From assembly GCF_964355755.1 (NCBI RefSeq), contig NC_092675.1, forward strand, positions 21,280,912 through 21,344,911: 64,000 nt of DNA. Direction: 5' to 3'. The DNA is from Antedon mediterranea. Lineage: Eukaryota > Echinodermata > Crinoidea > Comatulida > Antedonidae. The translations under genes and the position numbers were made by a program. Below the pieces are notes generated by a model. It was not told where the DNA came from, did no database searches, and was given only the letters and a program-made list of their open reading frames with translations. Shown piece by piece: positions 1 to 12,300 of the stretch. Within the stretch, counting starts at the first letter, position 1, and each line of letters starts with the position of its first letter.

Positions 1-1222
1 ATTTAAATTAACTTTAGATCGTTTGTAGGATTTTGAATAATTAATGGAAACATCTAAAAAAGACGTGGAATAATTGGAAAAATAATTAGCCTAGATGAGT
101 TCCAATTGTCTGTCGAAGTTGCCTTTCAGCCAAGCTATAGTACTAGGCCTAGATCTAGCCTAGGCTAGGCCCAGAGCTGCTATAGTCTAGAGGCCTTAGT
201 ATTAGGCTAGGCCTAGCCTATAGGCGTTTTAGCCTTGCTAGGCCTAGGATTGTTTGGTCGTTTGTTGACATAATTAACACTAAAGTAGTAGGTGTGTTTC
301 TAAAATACATATAAATATAACATTTAATATAAAATTAAAAAAACAAATGTTACTTAATAAATGTGAATCAAATGTAGGCTAGGGCTACCTTTTATTTAAA
401 TAAATGATTTAAAACAAATAATAGGTGTCTGGATTACGAATCGGTGGATCCTAAAACAAATGTGTTTCTCAACACAAACAGATATGTAAAACAAAGGCTA
501 AAGCCGTATGAATGATTTGATTCCACAATTATCTGGACTACGGTGGCCCTACCAAATAAAGCATACAGATAACATAAAGATACAAAAAAATGTGTACAAT
601 TAAATAAAGAATCGTAAACGTAAGACAGAACATATGAAAATTAGAAACTAAATAAAAAGGATGAAAAAATGTACAAAACAATATAAGGTCTATAGCAAAT
701 TATTAAAATTCAATTTAAAAAAGAAATTGTATGCCAGAGAAGTATTATTGGCTGGTGTTAGTAAAAAAATTGGTTATTACAATGTGAGATTTAAGACGTA
801 CAATAAGCAAATTGACAGAAGGTGTTTCTTGAGTAAAACCATGGAATATTTTTTAAAAAATCACTAGTTTATTGTTTAAAGTTGTTAATATTCGCATATG
901 TTCTTGTGTATATAATTGGCTAATGTCATTTTTCGATAGTCTGTTCTCTTTGTGGTGAATCGCTTTTTGAGGCTACATTAGAATGGTGGTATCTTGAGTG
1001 AATTACGGATCTATAAATTAATTTATAGATCCACGAGTAAATCTATACGAAAGTTGTGAGGCAGAGTATAGTTTAAAATATAAAAGATATAACATATTAA
1101 ACACTACTTATCAATTCCAAACCACCATAAAAATAGTTTAGTAATTTAAGTTATAAGAATTCTTCATTGAAAAAATGAAAGACTATAGTGTTAGGTCATT
1201 AGTTCAATTGAGTATTAATGTA
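1..1222. other. intergenic, AT-rich, TAGGCCTA cluster
   Basis: I see no convincing gene here. Positions about 130-250 are dense in the palindromic octamer TAGGCCTA and its fragments (AGGCCTAG, CTAGGCC), as also seen at 24.1-24.4 kb and 26.6-27.0 kb. The open frame at 661-867 is Lys/Asn-rich, of random AT-rich composition, and has no recognisable domain. Confidence 0.6.
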
Positions 1223-4044
1223 TTATTCAAAATCATATACCAGGCCTGTTCCGTGAAGATTCTCTCTGATCACAGCATCAAACTGCTCATTTTGAGCAAC
1301 AGTAAATGGTTCTTCCAGTCACCAATTTGACCTATATTAAAACAATTTGCAAACATTAAAACCCAAATGAGGCCGGCAATAACTAACTTGTCATTTTGCC
1401 TGAGCAGCGAATGATGATGATGATGATCTTCTGATCATAACAAAGAATAATAATAATGTTTTTTTCTAAAAGAATACAAATTGTGTAAAGTATCTTAAAA
1501 CAAATTGCATGAAAAGCACTAAAATTTAAAAATTTCTACTAATCTTTAGTGTGGTGAAAGAACCTACAGTCACTTACCTTTTCGGATCAATGGAACTTTT
1601 CCCATTGCTTTTGTTATAAACACGCCTCCTTGTACCCTTTTCTCAAAATTTTCATATGATTTCTTCATATTTTTTACTTCAGAGTGATGAACTACTTGGT
1701 CAAGTTCTTCATCCGTTAGAGTGCGCTCTAGATGATCGGCAAATTTAATGATTGATTCTTTTGGGTCCTAAAAGTAATATTTAGAACATTATTGAACACA
1801 ATGCTGATGCTTTAAGCAACTCAATTAACGTAGTCACTTTCAATACTCTACAAAAACCATACGGCCATTTACAAAATGTTCTGTTATATCTAGAACATTA
1901 CATACAGTAGGAAAAATGTAATAAGCCTGTGTCACGTGTGCCAATTCCAGTTTTTGCACTGATGGCACAACCTTTATTATCCAATATAAACTATATATAA
2001 ATGTGTTTTTATAGACCTACTTACCGGAACATAAACTACAATTTAAAAACTACCTATACATGTAAAAATATGTATAGGCATACAATAATGTCAATATACA
2101 TTGTCAAAATAATTTAAATTGTTCAATAACAAACACAAAATCACTATAAAAGAAGATTTGTAATAATCCATATTTCGTGTGCCTTACGTTAAGGTGCATT
2201 TTTTTAGATTGATTGATCGGTTAATTTTGATATAGAAAAAACATATCGTTATTTTACACCTGCACACCTACAAAAACATATCCCTATTTTTGGAAGTATA
2301 GACCGGCCATTAATGTTTTTCTAGAATGCCCACAATTGGGTATTTCATTGATTGAGTATTTGTTTTTTCTATGGGAAAAGGCCTTGCATTAATTTTGATC
2401 AAATAAACATAAAATATACCATTTCTATAAATAAGGAAAAAGGAAAATCAATACAAATTATTTGATTACCTGGAAATGATCATTACGGTACATTCTTTAA
2501 CTAGGGAGTTCATTTGGCCTAATCTCAGAATACCTTTTTCATATCTTCATACTTCATAAACAAAAAGTTTGAATCATGTCGATGTTTCCAGAAATCAAGA
2601 ACATTTGTGAAAAATCCTCCCATTACCACTATAAAATAAAAGTGAACAGTCAGTGCAGAAGATGTTACAACACACCTGTGTATATTTACGGTTTGGTTAC
2701 TTTTGTATATCATATGTCGTTCAATTTCATTTATACTGCACGGAAAAAATGTTATGTTAAAAATTATATGTTATTGTTGTTCTATTAAATTGTTCTATTG
2801 CATGAACACGTGGAAGCTGGAGATATATGATCATGTAAAAACGTACATTTTGAATAGAATAACTGAAGCATTCGTATAAAGCTCTGTTTACACTATCAAA
2901 CTAGACAAAATAGTGTGATGTGCTCAAATATGGTGGTGGTATGTTCAAATATGGTAGTGATATGACATCATCATGTCCATATAGGCACATCACATTTTAA
3001 GTATTGCTTGCATTACAATATACAGAATAAAGTATACTTACTGTCTTCTTGTTTTATCCAGTTATCAATATATCCATTCCAACTTCTCTTCTCAATTACA
3101 CCAAGTCCTAAGGCGAAGTGATACATAGATACTCCACAATCCTTAGCATTTCTCGTCACACAGATCTATCAAATCAAATGCCTGATGCAGATCTAAAAGC
3201 TAAAACATAATATACAATATAATACGTTTAATAGTACTTAACAATAAACTAAAATGCCAGAAAATGAACATAAAACAATTTAATACATTTTAAATGTCTT
3301 TCAATTAGCAATTGAAGGAATAAGGGGGCTCAACAGAGCGATAACCATAATTACGGTTGCAGACGAGATGGATGGAAGCAAGTAGAGACTTGAACTAAAT
3401 CATCACAGATAATACACGGATGAATTAAAGCCAGCGAAGGATTATGCAAGAATTACAAGTGCAATGAATATGTGTTTCTTGATCGGACAGAAAAAAACCC
3501 ACTAGATTGACAGTTGCATTTCAATCTTGTTACCTTAGGTTTCTTGGTAAACACCTGAGGAGAAAGTAGGGATTTGGGAAGGTGGGTGAGAATAACTCTA
3601 CGAGTTGTAATTGCTTCCAACTTTTTGTAAAAAAGGGACCGAAGATTATGTCAGTTTTGTCCTTTAAGTATGATATTTCCAGAGGTGATTCTATACAGGT
3701 ACGATCTATTTTATCTGGATCACCACCAGTCAGAATTAGATGGCTAATTTCAGATGTCCAGCGAGTACTTAGGAAAAAGAGAAAAAAAACACCAAATACT
3801 GTATGTCTGTCTTGGGATACAGCTTCACGTACTTCTGGTCCCTAGACAACTTAGACATGGCACATTTTAAACAGAAAACTTGGGTCGGTCTTCTGATTTT
3901 GTTACTATACTTAAATATATCATCAGGCCTAACTTCAAACGTTGCCATTGTATCCAAGTTTCCAGGAGGAGTATATAGCATGTCAAACTTACTTCCTTTG
4001 TAGTGATAGTACCCTTTATGTACTAGATCTGCCGTCATTTCAAT
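1223..4044 (-). pseudogene. cytosolic sulfotransferase (SULT family), probably broken
   Basis: Cytosolic sulfotransferases move sulfate from PAPS to hydroxyl or amine acceptors. Exons by splice signals and phase: 4044-3911 (ATG at 4038; N-terminus ending near TFEVRPDDIF), about 3834-3807 (YPKT, the PAPS 5'-phosphosulfate loop), 3767-3534 (RWTSEISHLILTGGDP, later VILTHLPKSLL), 3165-3042 (TRNAKDCGVSMYHF, 3'-phosphate-binding strand), 2628-2534 (FWKHRHDSNFLFMKYEDMKK), 1767-1578 (DPKESIIKFADHLE), 1331-1223 (GQIGDWKNH, later ENLHGTGLVYDFE then stop). Motif order and total length (about 295 codons) fit the family. Lesions: one base is missing near 1304 inside the PAPS-binding GDWKNHFT motif; a second one-base shift lies near 3622-3634 in a T/A homopolymer; the P-loop exon has no usable donor before 3767. 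The other genes here are intact over thousands of coding bases, so pseudogene is favoured over sequencing error. Family 0.9; broken state about 0.65. Confidence 0.7.
2878..2998. repeat. MITE-like repeat, family GCTCTGTnTACACTATCAAA
   Basis: It starts AAAGCTCTGTTTACACTATC and continues with GTGATGTGCTCAAATATGG and TGACATCATCATGTCCATAT. The same sequence recurs at 11697, 12968 and 47231, and full copies end in the inverted terminal sequence. This copy lies in an intron of the sulfotransferase and lacks a clear right end. Confidence 0.7.
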
Positions 4045-4530
4045 CTGTAAAAAGCAGAAAACTGCTGTAAAAACTATTGGTGTATTTTTTAGAGTAAAAA
4101 ATATCATCTATTCTAAGGCTTTTAGTATTCTGGAATAGGCCTTGACATGACAGTTGCGTGAAAATTTGTCGGCGGTGTCCGTGACTCAATACCGACATCG
4201 GTTACGGTTACATCATATATTTTAACCTTAATTAAAAGTGGATCTTCAGTTTGTAACAGGTAGCTTAGGTCGACTACTACTAGTACATTTTTTAACCTAA
4301 AGATACGTCTAGTGATCGAGCATGAGTTGCAGTTCCTAACTAGTTGCAACCCGGAAATCGCAAAGTGAACTAACTTTACCGCCGACGGTTAAAACTCTAC
4401 CGATGACCTCAGAAATATTGTTTTAAAACCTTTGATAATAATATTCATAAGACAGAAATATGGAAGAATATCGTAGGCCTGCTAAAATGTTTTAGAATAA
4501 CCTATTGCGGTACACATTGAACAGCTGATA

Positions 4531-5255
4531 TTCAATTCAATTCAATTCAAAATTCTTTAATCATCCCACACGGGGCAATTCAAATAAAAAGGACTGGATT
4601 AAAATGATCTTACAAAATATACAAAATATCACAATACACAGTACAAAAAAAAAACAAGAGTCAAGGATCAAGAATTTAAGAGTCGAATAGCCACTGGCAA
4701 AAACGAATTCCTTTTACGGTTTGTTCTACATGCCGGGCATCGAAAGCGACGCCCATGAGGCATGAGCTCGAAATCACTGAACAAGGCATGGTTAATATTT
4801 TTTAGAATAGCTCTACTTTTTTCTAGAGTTTGCATGTCACAGAAAGAAGATAAGCTACGAAGTTGACAACCTATTAATTTAGAACTTAAGTTAACAATTC
4901 TGTGTAGTTAGTTTTTCTCTTTGACCCTAAGACTAAAAAACCAGCATATAAAGAAAAAATTTAAAACGTTCTCAATAAAGGAATTTAATATAAAAACCCT
5001 AAGAATTACTTTATCGACATTAAAATGGTTCAGCTTCCTTAACAGATAAAGTCTCTGGTGTCCTTTCTTTACTATTGCCTCTGTATTTAATTCCCAGCCG
5101 AGATTGTCCTCAAATAGGCCTATAGTACCTAGGTATTTAAAGGAATGGACAATTTCGACTGGTTCGTCATTTATAATGGATACCCAAGGGTTGCGTCCTT
5201 TCTCCTTCCTAAAATCTACAATCATCTCCTTGGTTTTGGTCACATTGAGTTCCAA
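4531..5255 (-). mobile_element. 5'-truncated non-LTR retrotransposon (CR1/L2-like) remnant
   Basis: The minus-strand frame 5255-4908 reads like the end of a LINE reverse transcriptase: LNVTKTKEMIVDFRKEKGR, VEIVHSFKYLGTIG, and LVNTEAIVKKGHQRLYLLRKL-type spacing (here ELNTEAIVKKGHQRLYLLRK). That is the typical region after the catalytic palm in CR1/L2-clade elements. The frame then degenerates. The 3' end at 4531-4550 is a short (AATTG)n tail, the expected end of a target-primed insertion. The truncation at 5255 and loss of the C-terminus make it dead. Confidence 0.8.
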
Positions 5256-7390
5256 GTAGGATAGATAGAGTAAGTAACCGACACCGACGGAGTTGGTGAC
5301 ATGCGTTTTACATTGTATCTACCTATTCCAGAAGAATTAAGCATAATTTATATAATGCCCTTACGTAAATTTATATATAGATTATAGATACTGCCTGCAT
5401 AGCTTACGCCAAACTGGTTTCTGGGGAAAATAAATATTCCCAGTCACTTTTTATGTCGTAAATAATAAAAAATAAACATAGTTAGTCAAGATATTGGTAC
5501 TAAAATCTAGCTTTCACAGACTAGATGACATACTTACCGGGTGTCACGAAACTTAAGATCACGAAAGCTAAATCAAACTGCTGTAGCAAAGACAGCTTAT
5601 ACCACCACTATTATTATTATTAACAATTCAATTTATTGTGTTTGTATAAAACACATCTATTGTTATGCAAATTAGTGTGAAATTTAGGGTCTCTATTCAA
5701 ATAGAAATGTTAGATTAATCTCGCTTGTCTTGGGTCAACTCGCTTGCGTTTTGTCTCGACGTCCTTGCGTTGCGTTCTAGTTGGAACAAAAGCTAGCTAT
5801 AGATTAGATTTGATTTTTTTAAAGAATGCTGAACATTCGCACTTATGTAGTTTACAATTTTCGCACCCAAATGGTCTTTTAACTTTCCGTAAAAATTCTG
5901 GCAATGCTACTTTGGCCATTGGAACAATTTTATTTGGACAGAAATGATAGTGTAGTTCTGTTGAAGGCCTAAAACCAGTAACTGTGGCTTATGTTAAACA
6001 TGGGAAATATTGTTAGGGAAAACATGAATACTACATTAAGAAAAATCTTTTAGCATTTAAGGAGAATGCCTAACAAGTTTTAACCTACTGTAGACACAGC
6101 ACTTTATTTTTCATCAAAATCATCATACAAAGCTCATAGTTCAACTATGGAGTTATAAGCTCTAGGGTTGAAAAAAAAAATTCTACTGTGGCCTACTATG
6201 TTATTAACCCAGTACAGAAACACTGACATCAATATACACATAAAATACCACTTATTTTTGACCTAAAATTACATTACACAATGAAATTCTATAAAAAGCA
6301 TTGGATATCAGGTTATGTACCAGAAATAGGGCCCTATCCGGGCTTTTATCAACTTTCTTAAGTCAAAAAGCTTAAGCAAAAAAAAAACTAACTTTTATCA
6401 AACTTGTTATTGCAATGGGTTTTGTAAAGAGACTAAAGCACTCTAAAGAACCTAGTACATCTTTCGAGACGAGTAGGGGTTACACACTGTCGTGCTTGAA
6501 GTAGGCCTTCTAGTACTGTGGCCTTTTAGTTCCATGATAATCAATTATGTTGAATATTATGGGCGTAAATAATAATAGTTTGTTTTTTTTATTAGCAAGT
6601 GATTGTGATTCTAATCAAATCAATACATGTACATGTTGAAATTTGACGGACTTAACTAAACAAAAATGTAGGATAATAATTAAAAACAAGGAATGACATG
6701 AAATAAAATACAAAAATATTTACATATGCGAAAAATTAATTTCGATTTTTAAAGTTTTAATTATATTCAAAATATTATTAATTACCAATGCTTTTTTCAT
6801 GTGAAACATCACAGTCACATTATTTATATTTAGATCATTTTTTGTAAACTTTAAGGATAACAAAAATTAACAATGTAAGGAAACAGAGAGGGAATTTTAG
6901 TGCAATTTATTTACAATAGGCCTATACTGTAAGGATATATAAATTAAGTGTATTTATTACTCTCACTACATTTTCTATTTTAATAATTATCTATAACGGA
7001 CTCTGTTAGTTATCCTTTCTGATACAGACTTTTATTTTGATTTCCATTAAATCAGATTCCTTTTTCTTAATTTTATACCATTTTTGGCACATAATCCAGT
7101 AGAAAAAATATTAATTTTAGTAATTTAGATTCATATATTTACAGAATAATAAACGTTGGATTCAATCCGTCTATCATTCATTGTAAAGTTTTAACCGATT
7201 CTTTTATTACAACAACATTCACAAAAACCCCGGATGAAAATAACCAAAAAAAATCAAACTATTAAATTAATAAGTAAAATGGTGACATAAAAATTCCATC
7301 ACACGTATTAAAGACCTAGACATTTTTTAAGTCAAACACAATCCACCTAATCTAGATTCGCCTGTAAATTGGTAAAAAGATAAATATGGC
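5256..7390. other. intergenic, repeat fragments
   Basis: No gene is recognised. 5539-5572 is a solo end of the GGGTGTCACGAAAC repeat seen complete at 52531-53606. 5720-5800 resembles the end of a small element with TTGCGTTGCGTCT and GGAACAAAAGCT, related to sequences at 35889 and 38880-38995. The rest is AT-rich without domain-bearing frames; the frame 5744-5947 is not supported by any family. Confidence 0.5.
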
Positions 7391-7396
7391 GTTTCG

Positions 7397-7460
7397 TTAT
7401 ATATATACAGTATATATACAGTATATATACAGTATATATACAGTATATATACAGTATATT
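7397..7460. repeat. short tandem repeat, unit ATATATACAGT
   Basis: About five and a half copies of an 11-12 bp unit (ATATATACAGT) in perfect or near-perfect register. Simple-sequence repeat. Confidence 0.9.
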
Positions 7461-7817
7461 GAAACACACCTACAAACCAATGCAGCAAGAATTGAATTTT
7501 AACTGCGTTTGTTTTAATTCAAAGATTATTATATTTACATAAAATCCAAATATAAAATACAATCAATCAATCATAGAGTAAGAGTACAAATTATCTCAAC
7601 TACTGTAACTTTTTACATTACAAATGCTCGGACAACAATTAAAAACAAAATTCTATATGCAAATACAGTATGTCGTAATTTATAAGAAACAACTGTTTAC
7701 AAAAGCATGTTTATTTTCGAAAACAAATCGGCATCTACATTTATGAAAAGAATTAAGAAAAAGAAAAATGTATGAATAGTGTACTACAGTAGCACACGTC
7801 CTTTAGGACACCCCAGA

Positions 7818-8153
7818 GTAAACCTCTATTCAGGGGACACTTTCTTGTCAAACGAATAAGCAGCAATAGGCCTATATGTTTAACACTATACGAACTCCTA
7901 TTCAGGAGACACTTTCTTGTCAAACGAATAAGCAGCAATATATGTTTAACACTATACGAACTCCTATTCAGGAGACACTTTCTCGTGAAACGAATGAGCA
8001 GCAATATATGTTTAACACTATACGAACTCCTATTCAGGGGACACTTTCTTGTCAAACGAATAAGCAGCAATATATGTTTAACACTATACGAACTCCTATT
8101 CAGGGGACACTTTCTTGTCAAACGAATGAGCAGCAATATATGTTTAACACTAG
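7818..8153. repeat. 66-bp satellite, five copies
   Basis: The unit contains CTATTCAGGAGACACTTTCT, GTCAAACGAATAAGCAGCAA and TATATGTTTAACACTATACG. Five copies are nearly identical; the first also carries AGGCC. Because 66 is divisible by three, frames stay open through the array on both strands (for example MFNTIRTPIQ repeated on plus, SVKHILLLIRLTRKC on minus). These frames are an arithmetic consequence of the unit length, not evidence of protein. Confidence 0.9.
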
Positions 8154-8338
8154 GGGACCAGCGAGCTCTCATATGAGAGCTTTAAAGTGCTGGAGAACAG
8201 AGTGGTGTATGTAAATGGTCCCCCTGCTTCTTCTTTTTTGTTTTGATTATCTTTGGATATTTTATGGATCATTTTTTTTGTGTAAAGAGCTTAGAAATAT
8301 TGTATTAGGCGCTATATAAGACTACCATTATTATTATT
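8154..8338 (+). mobile_element. SINE/LINE-like element with GCGCTATATAA tail
   Basis: 8270-8338 reads TGTGTAAAGAGCTTAGAAAT then GTATTAGGCGCTATATAAG and ends in (ATT)n. This is the well-known 3' tail shared by L2/CR1-clade LINEs and V-SINE-type SINEs. It is preceded by an 18-bp palindrome AGCTCTCATATGAGAGCT (about 8164-8181) and flanked by AGGGGACCA and TGGTCCCC. The 5' extent is uncertain. Confidence 0.6.
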
Positions 8339-9391
8339 AAATCCTATTCAGGGGATATAATAAAGGGTAAAATGTGTTTGGTAGTCACAAAAGTGGAGAT
8401 CTACTGTACTACCTAAAACTGAAAAAACATAATAGAATTTTATATACAGAAAAATAAAAGAAGAGGAAGAGGATACTCTATGGTAAGACAGAAACAAAGA
8501 AGAGGTTGCTGAACAAGCAATTGCCAATACTTAGTAAATTTCAATAAAAAAAAGGATAATGATATGATCTATCAAATATATACAGTATATCAATCAATCA
8601 AATACCAGCATTAATTTATTGAAATGATTTGCTAAAATACCACATTTATCTGTTAAAATACTTGAAACATGTTGTCATCATAGACCATAATCAGTTTCAG
8701 TAATCAATACATCTTTATAAGTTTCAGTAATCAATACATCTTTATAAGTTTCAGACAAGTGTATTTCTTGATAAAAGTGTAAACAGGTGCATGTACAGAT
8801 AGTTATGCTACATCATTTAAAGATTTAAAATTACCAAGTTTGAGCCTGAAATTCTCTCTGAAACTGTACAAACATTTATGGATATCACAATTAATGTATA
8901 GTTAGAAATGCCAAACCTTGACAATGCCAACAATGAAGACCATTGCATCATTGTCATTATTAATTAAAATATTCATCATAGAGATACTATTAAATTAATA
9001 GAGAGTAAACAAACAAACAGCGACATGATGCAAACAGGGCAACGACTCTTTAAAATGGCTACTATATTCCGTATCGCAAATATTTTACTAAAATATAAAA
9101 ATAATTTTAAAACATTTTTTTTTTACTTTAACAACATGTTGTTTAATTAACAACATAAATCACACATCATACCTATATCATTATATTTATAAAATCAAAT
9201 CTATTGGTAATGGCAATAAAAAGAATAATTTATTATCAAATTTGTTGTATACGAAGCCCATACGCTTAACACTGTGAAACGCAGACGTAGTTGTGCGTGA
9301 CTTAAAACTGTTGTGTCAATGTGTCTGTATGGTGGAACACTGTTTTAGTGTGTTAACTCTTTTGGTTTTATTTTATCTCTATGATTTTCAT
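8339..9391 (-). other. probable 3' UTR / intergenic sequence downstream of NF-kappaB
   Basis: No coding signal is visible. The sequence directly after the NF-kappaB stop codon (9394-9392) is AT-rich with several possible polyadenylation hexamers on the minus strand, so the true 3' end cannot be chosen. Confidence 0.4.
8688..8756. repeat. 27-bp direct duplication
   Basis: The unit starting GTTTCAGTAATCAATACATC and ending TTTATAA occurs twice in perfect tandem and begins a third time. Confidence 0.85.
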
Positions 9392-12300
9392 TTAATTGCT
9401 ATCAATGGTTGTGCGTCTCAAACTCTCCAATAATTCTTCAGAAATTCCGGAATCTTTAAGTGAATCTAGATAGTCTTTCGACAAAGGTTTAAGTTGCGAG
9501 GCTGAGTAGGTCAATGACCTTTCATGAATGATATCCACAGCATCAGTCCTACCCATCATGCTCAGTGTATTTTTCAATTCTTCAAGTGTTCCATCAATTT
9601 TCTTTGAAAAAGAAGTTTATAAACATAAAATTGAATAAACATGTCAAGATATTGTATAATGACATGCCTGAATAAAATTCTAAAAACTCTCTAGATAGAA
9701 AATGGCACTTAAAGAAAATGGAGGTTCATTCGAAAAATTCGAACCTCTACTTACTACAGGCTTATTATGCTACTACTGTATGCTTACAAACATCATGCAC
9801 CCAGATGCTTTCAATATATTGCGTTATTACCTCAAAATGATACAGTAAATCCAGTGTTGGGCTGTTAGCCTTCCTGAGATAATTGACAATATCACCCAGT
9901 TCAACTCTTTTAGCTACCTCAACCCAGGAATCATTTTGATCGAGCAGTCGGGCTAGCTTGTCCAGGGTGATTGGATCACAAAATGATGTTGTGCCTAAAA
10001 TCAGAAAATAAGTACAGGAAAAAAAAAAATAAAAAAATTAGAGGGTGGTTTAAAGATTATTAGCAGCTTTCGAGAGCGAGTGAGTGGTCGAGCGGTTAAG
10101 ACACGGGGCCCTCTGGGAGAACAGTCTTAGACTGAAGAGGCTACCCAGTATAAATAATAAATAAAAACCATGTATTAGTTCTATTGGTGTGCCTATCATT
10201 ATAATTTTGTTTTTAAACTTTTAATTAGCAGTCTAATACCATTACCATTTTGCATTACACATAGTACTCTAAAATCCAGATCCAATTATAATCTCTAGTA
10301 ATCTCTAGACAACATCAAACTTCATTAATATTTTAGAAAATGTGTATAGAAGAAAATGTCTTACTTGAATCAATCTTGAATGAGTCACATGTGCCAGTGA
10401 ACTCTGACCCCAGCATGAACTCTGACATTATATCTGTGGTGGATGGACCTTTGATAAAAGGCTCACCGTTTAAAAGTTGTCTCATCTATAAAAAGAAATA
10501 TTAGTGTGGTGTAGTTTTACAATGTTATAAAAAAAATATATAATTTGACTGAAAATACGATTATTGCAAAAAACAATCCTAAATACAAAAATACCAAATT
10601 GTACAAAAATTCAATTGAGCCACAGTGATAATCATTATCATTAAAATTGGTTTTGAAATATATGACACAAGGAAAATGAAAAGAATAAATAATCACACAT
10701 TACATTTCTATTGTAATCAATAATATGGATTTAATTCTATACCTCTTCTGTTGACGCCAAATCCAATGATGTCTTCCCACATACCCCATCATCACTTATG
10801 TCCATATTTGGATCTTCGTCATTTTCATCATCTGATGAATCTGAACTGTCAATGTACGTGTCGTAATTCTCCTTCAGGGGGTCTGCGTGAGAGGCTAGAA
10901 GCAGTGCAGCCACAGCAACGAGGTTTCTCCCGGTTGCAAGATGTAATGCAGTGTTCCCATTGAACGTTGCTTCATGAACGTTTGCATTAGTGTCGAGAAG
11001 GAGGTATCCCAAAATTCCAAAGTCCTGTTTCTCTACTGCAAAATGTAATGCTGTGTATCCACTGGTACCATCCTAAAAATGTACACAAGAAAATGTTATT
11101 ATTGTTGAGTTAAGTGGTTGTGAAATTAAGCCAGGGGCATCGCGAATCATAGCCAAAAAATCAGCACAGTTTTAAGCCTCTCCCCAACCATAGTTCTGGT
11201 TGGTTTTACATAAGGGCTTAAAATTTGAGCTCCATTGTACGCACTTTAAACCCACTAAATATGCGCGTTGAGATGGTTGTCACTGTAGAAAGTGCATACG
11301 AATCCAGTATCAAACTAAACATACTCTATCATTAAATCTTTTTTAAACTGTAATCTCTTGGAATGTCTGTAGTGAGCTATGAATATGTATTCTGTATGAA
11401 ATAAACTGCATACAATTCCAAATACAGATTTTGGGAACCTAAGAGGATGTACATATACATAATACCATGCAAATATCCTCGCAACCAACATACTACTAGC
11501 TACAGACAGTATACTTACTTGTATGTCAATATTACACTGAGCACGACAGAGAGCTTTCACAGACTTAAGATCTCCATTCCGACAGGCGATGTGTATAGGA
11601 GCAAATCCTGAACACAAAAGCAAAGAATTTTTAACAACGTAATACTGTACTGTATCTAGTGTTAAAACATTTGAAGAAAAGATGAGAACACTACCCTAAA
11701 GCTCTGTCTACACTATCAAAAAAATGTGATGTGCCCATATATGGACATGATGATGTCATATCACTACTAGTACTATATTTGGGCATATCACTTCCATTAT
11801 TTACCTCCGCCAAGGAGGTATATGTAATCGATCGCGTGGGTTTGTTTGTCTGTCTGTTTGTTTGTTAGCAGGATTACTCAAAAAGTAATTACAAGATCTT
11901 TACCAAAATGAATATACGGATAGATATGTGTTCAAGGACCATTCCATTAAATTTTGGGACCATTTGGGACCATGGTCCCAATTCTGGACCACTTTTTTAG
12001 TATACTATTCAGACCTGCTAGTGTTAAAAGATAGGACAGAATTTTCCAAAAGCCGGCGAGCAGTCTTAAAGTAACAAATAAACTAAAATTGCATTTTCTC
12101 GAGAACTACTTGTCCAAAAAACTTCATTTTTGTACAAGAGGCAAGAGTTATAACTTGTGATTTGTAAATTTAAAACATAATTCGATTTAATGTGCACGTT
12201 TTTTGATGCGAGTAGTTTAAAAAACCTATTTCTTTTCAAATTCACTCGTTTGATTTTCGCGTTGCTGTTCTATTGTTAGTCAACTGAAGCTATTGTTAAT

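Noticed and set aside
661-867. 68-codon open frame, Lys-rich, plus strand
   Set aside because: Composition follows local AT richness, there is no domain or splice context, and nothing supports it as a gene.
3582-4003. Plus-strand frames 3582-3845 and 3803-4003
   Set aside because: They are shadows of the minus-strand sulfotransferase exons.
7753-8214. Repetitive open frames on both strands (MFNTIRTPIQ.. and SVKHILLLIR..)
   Set aside because: They are produced by a 66-bp satellite whose unit is a multiple of three; frames are open on both strands at once, which argues against coding.
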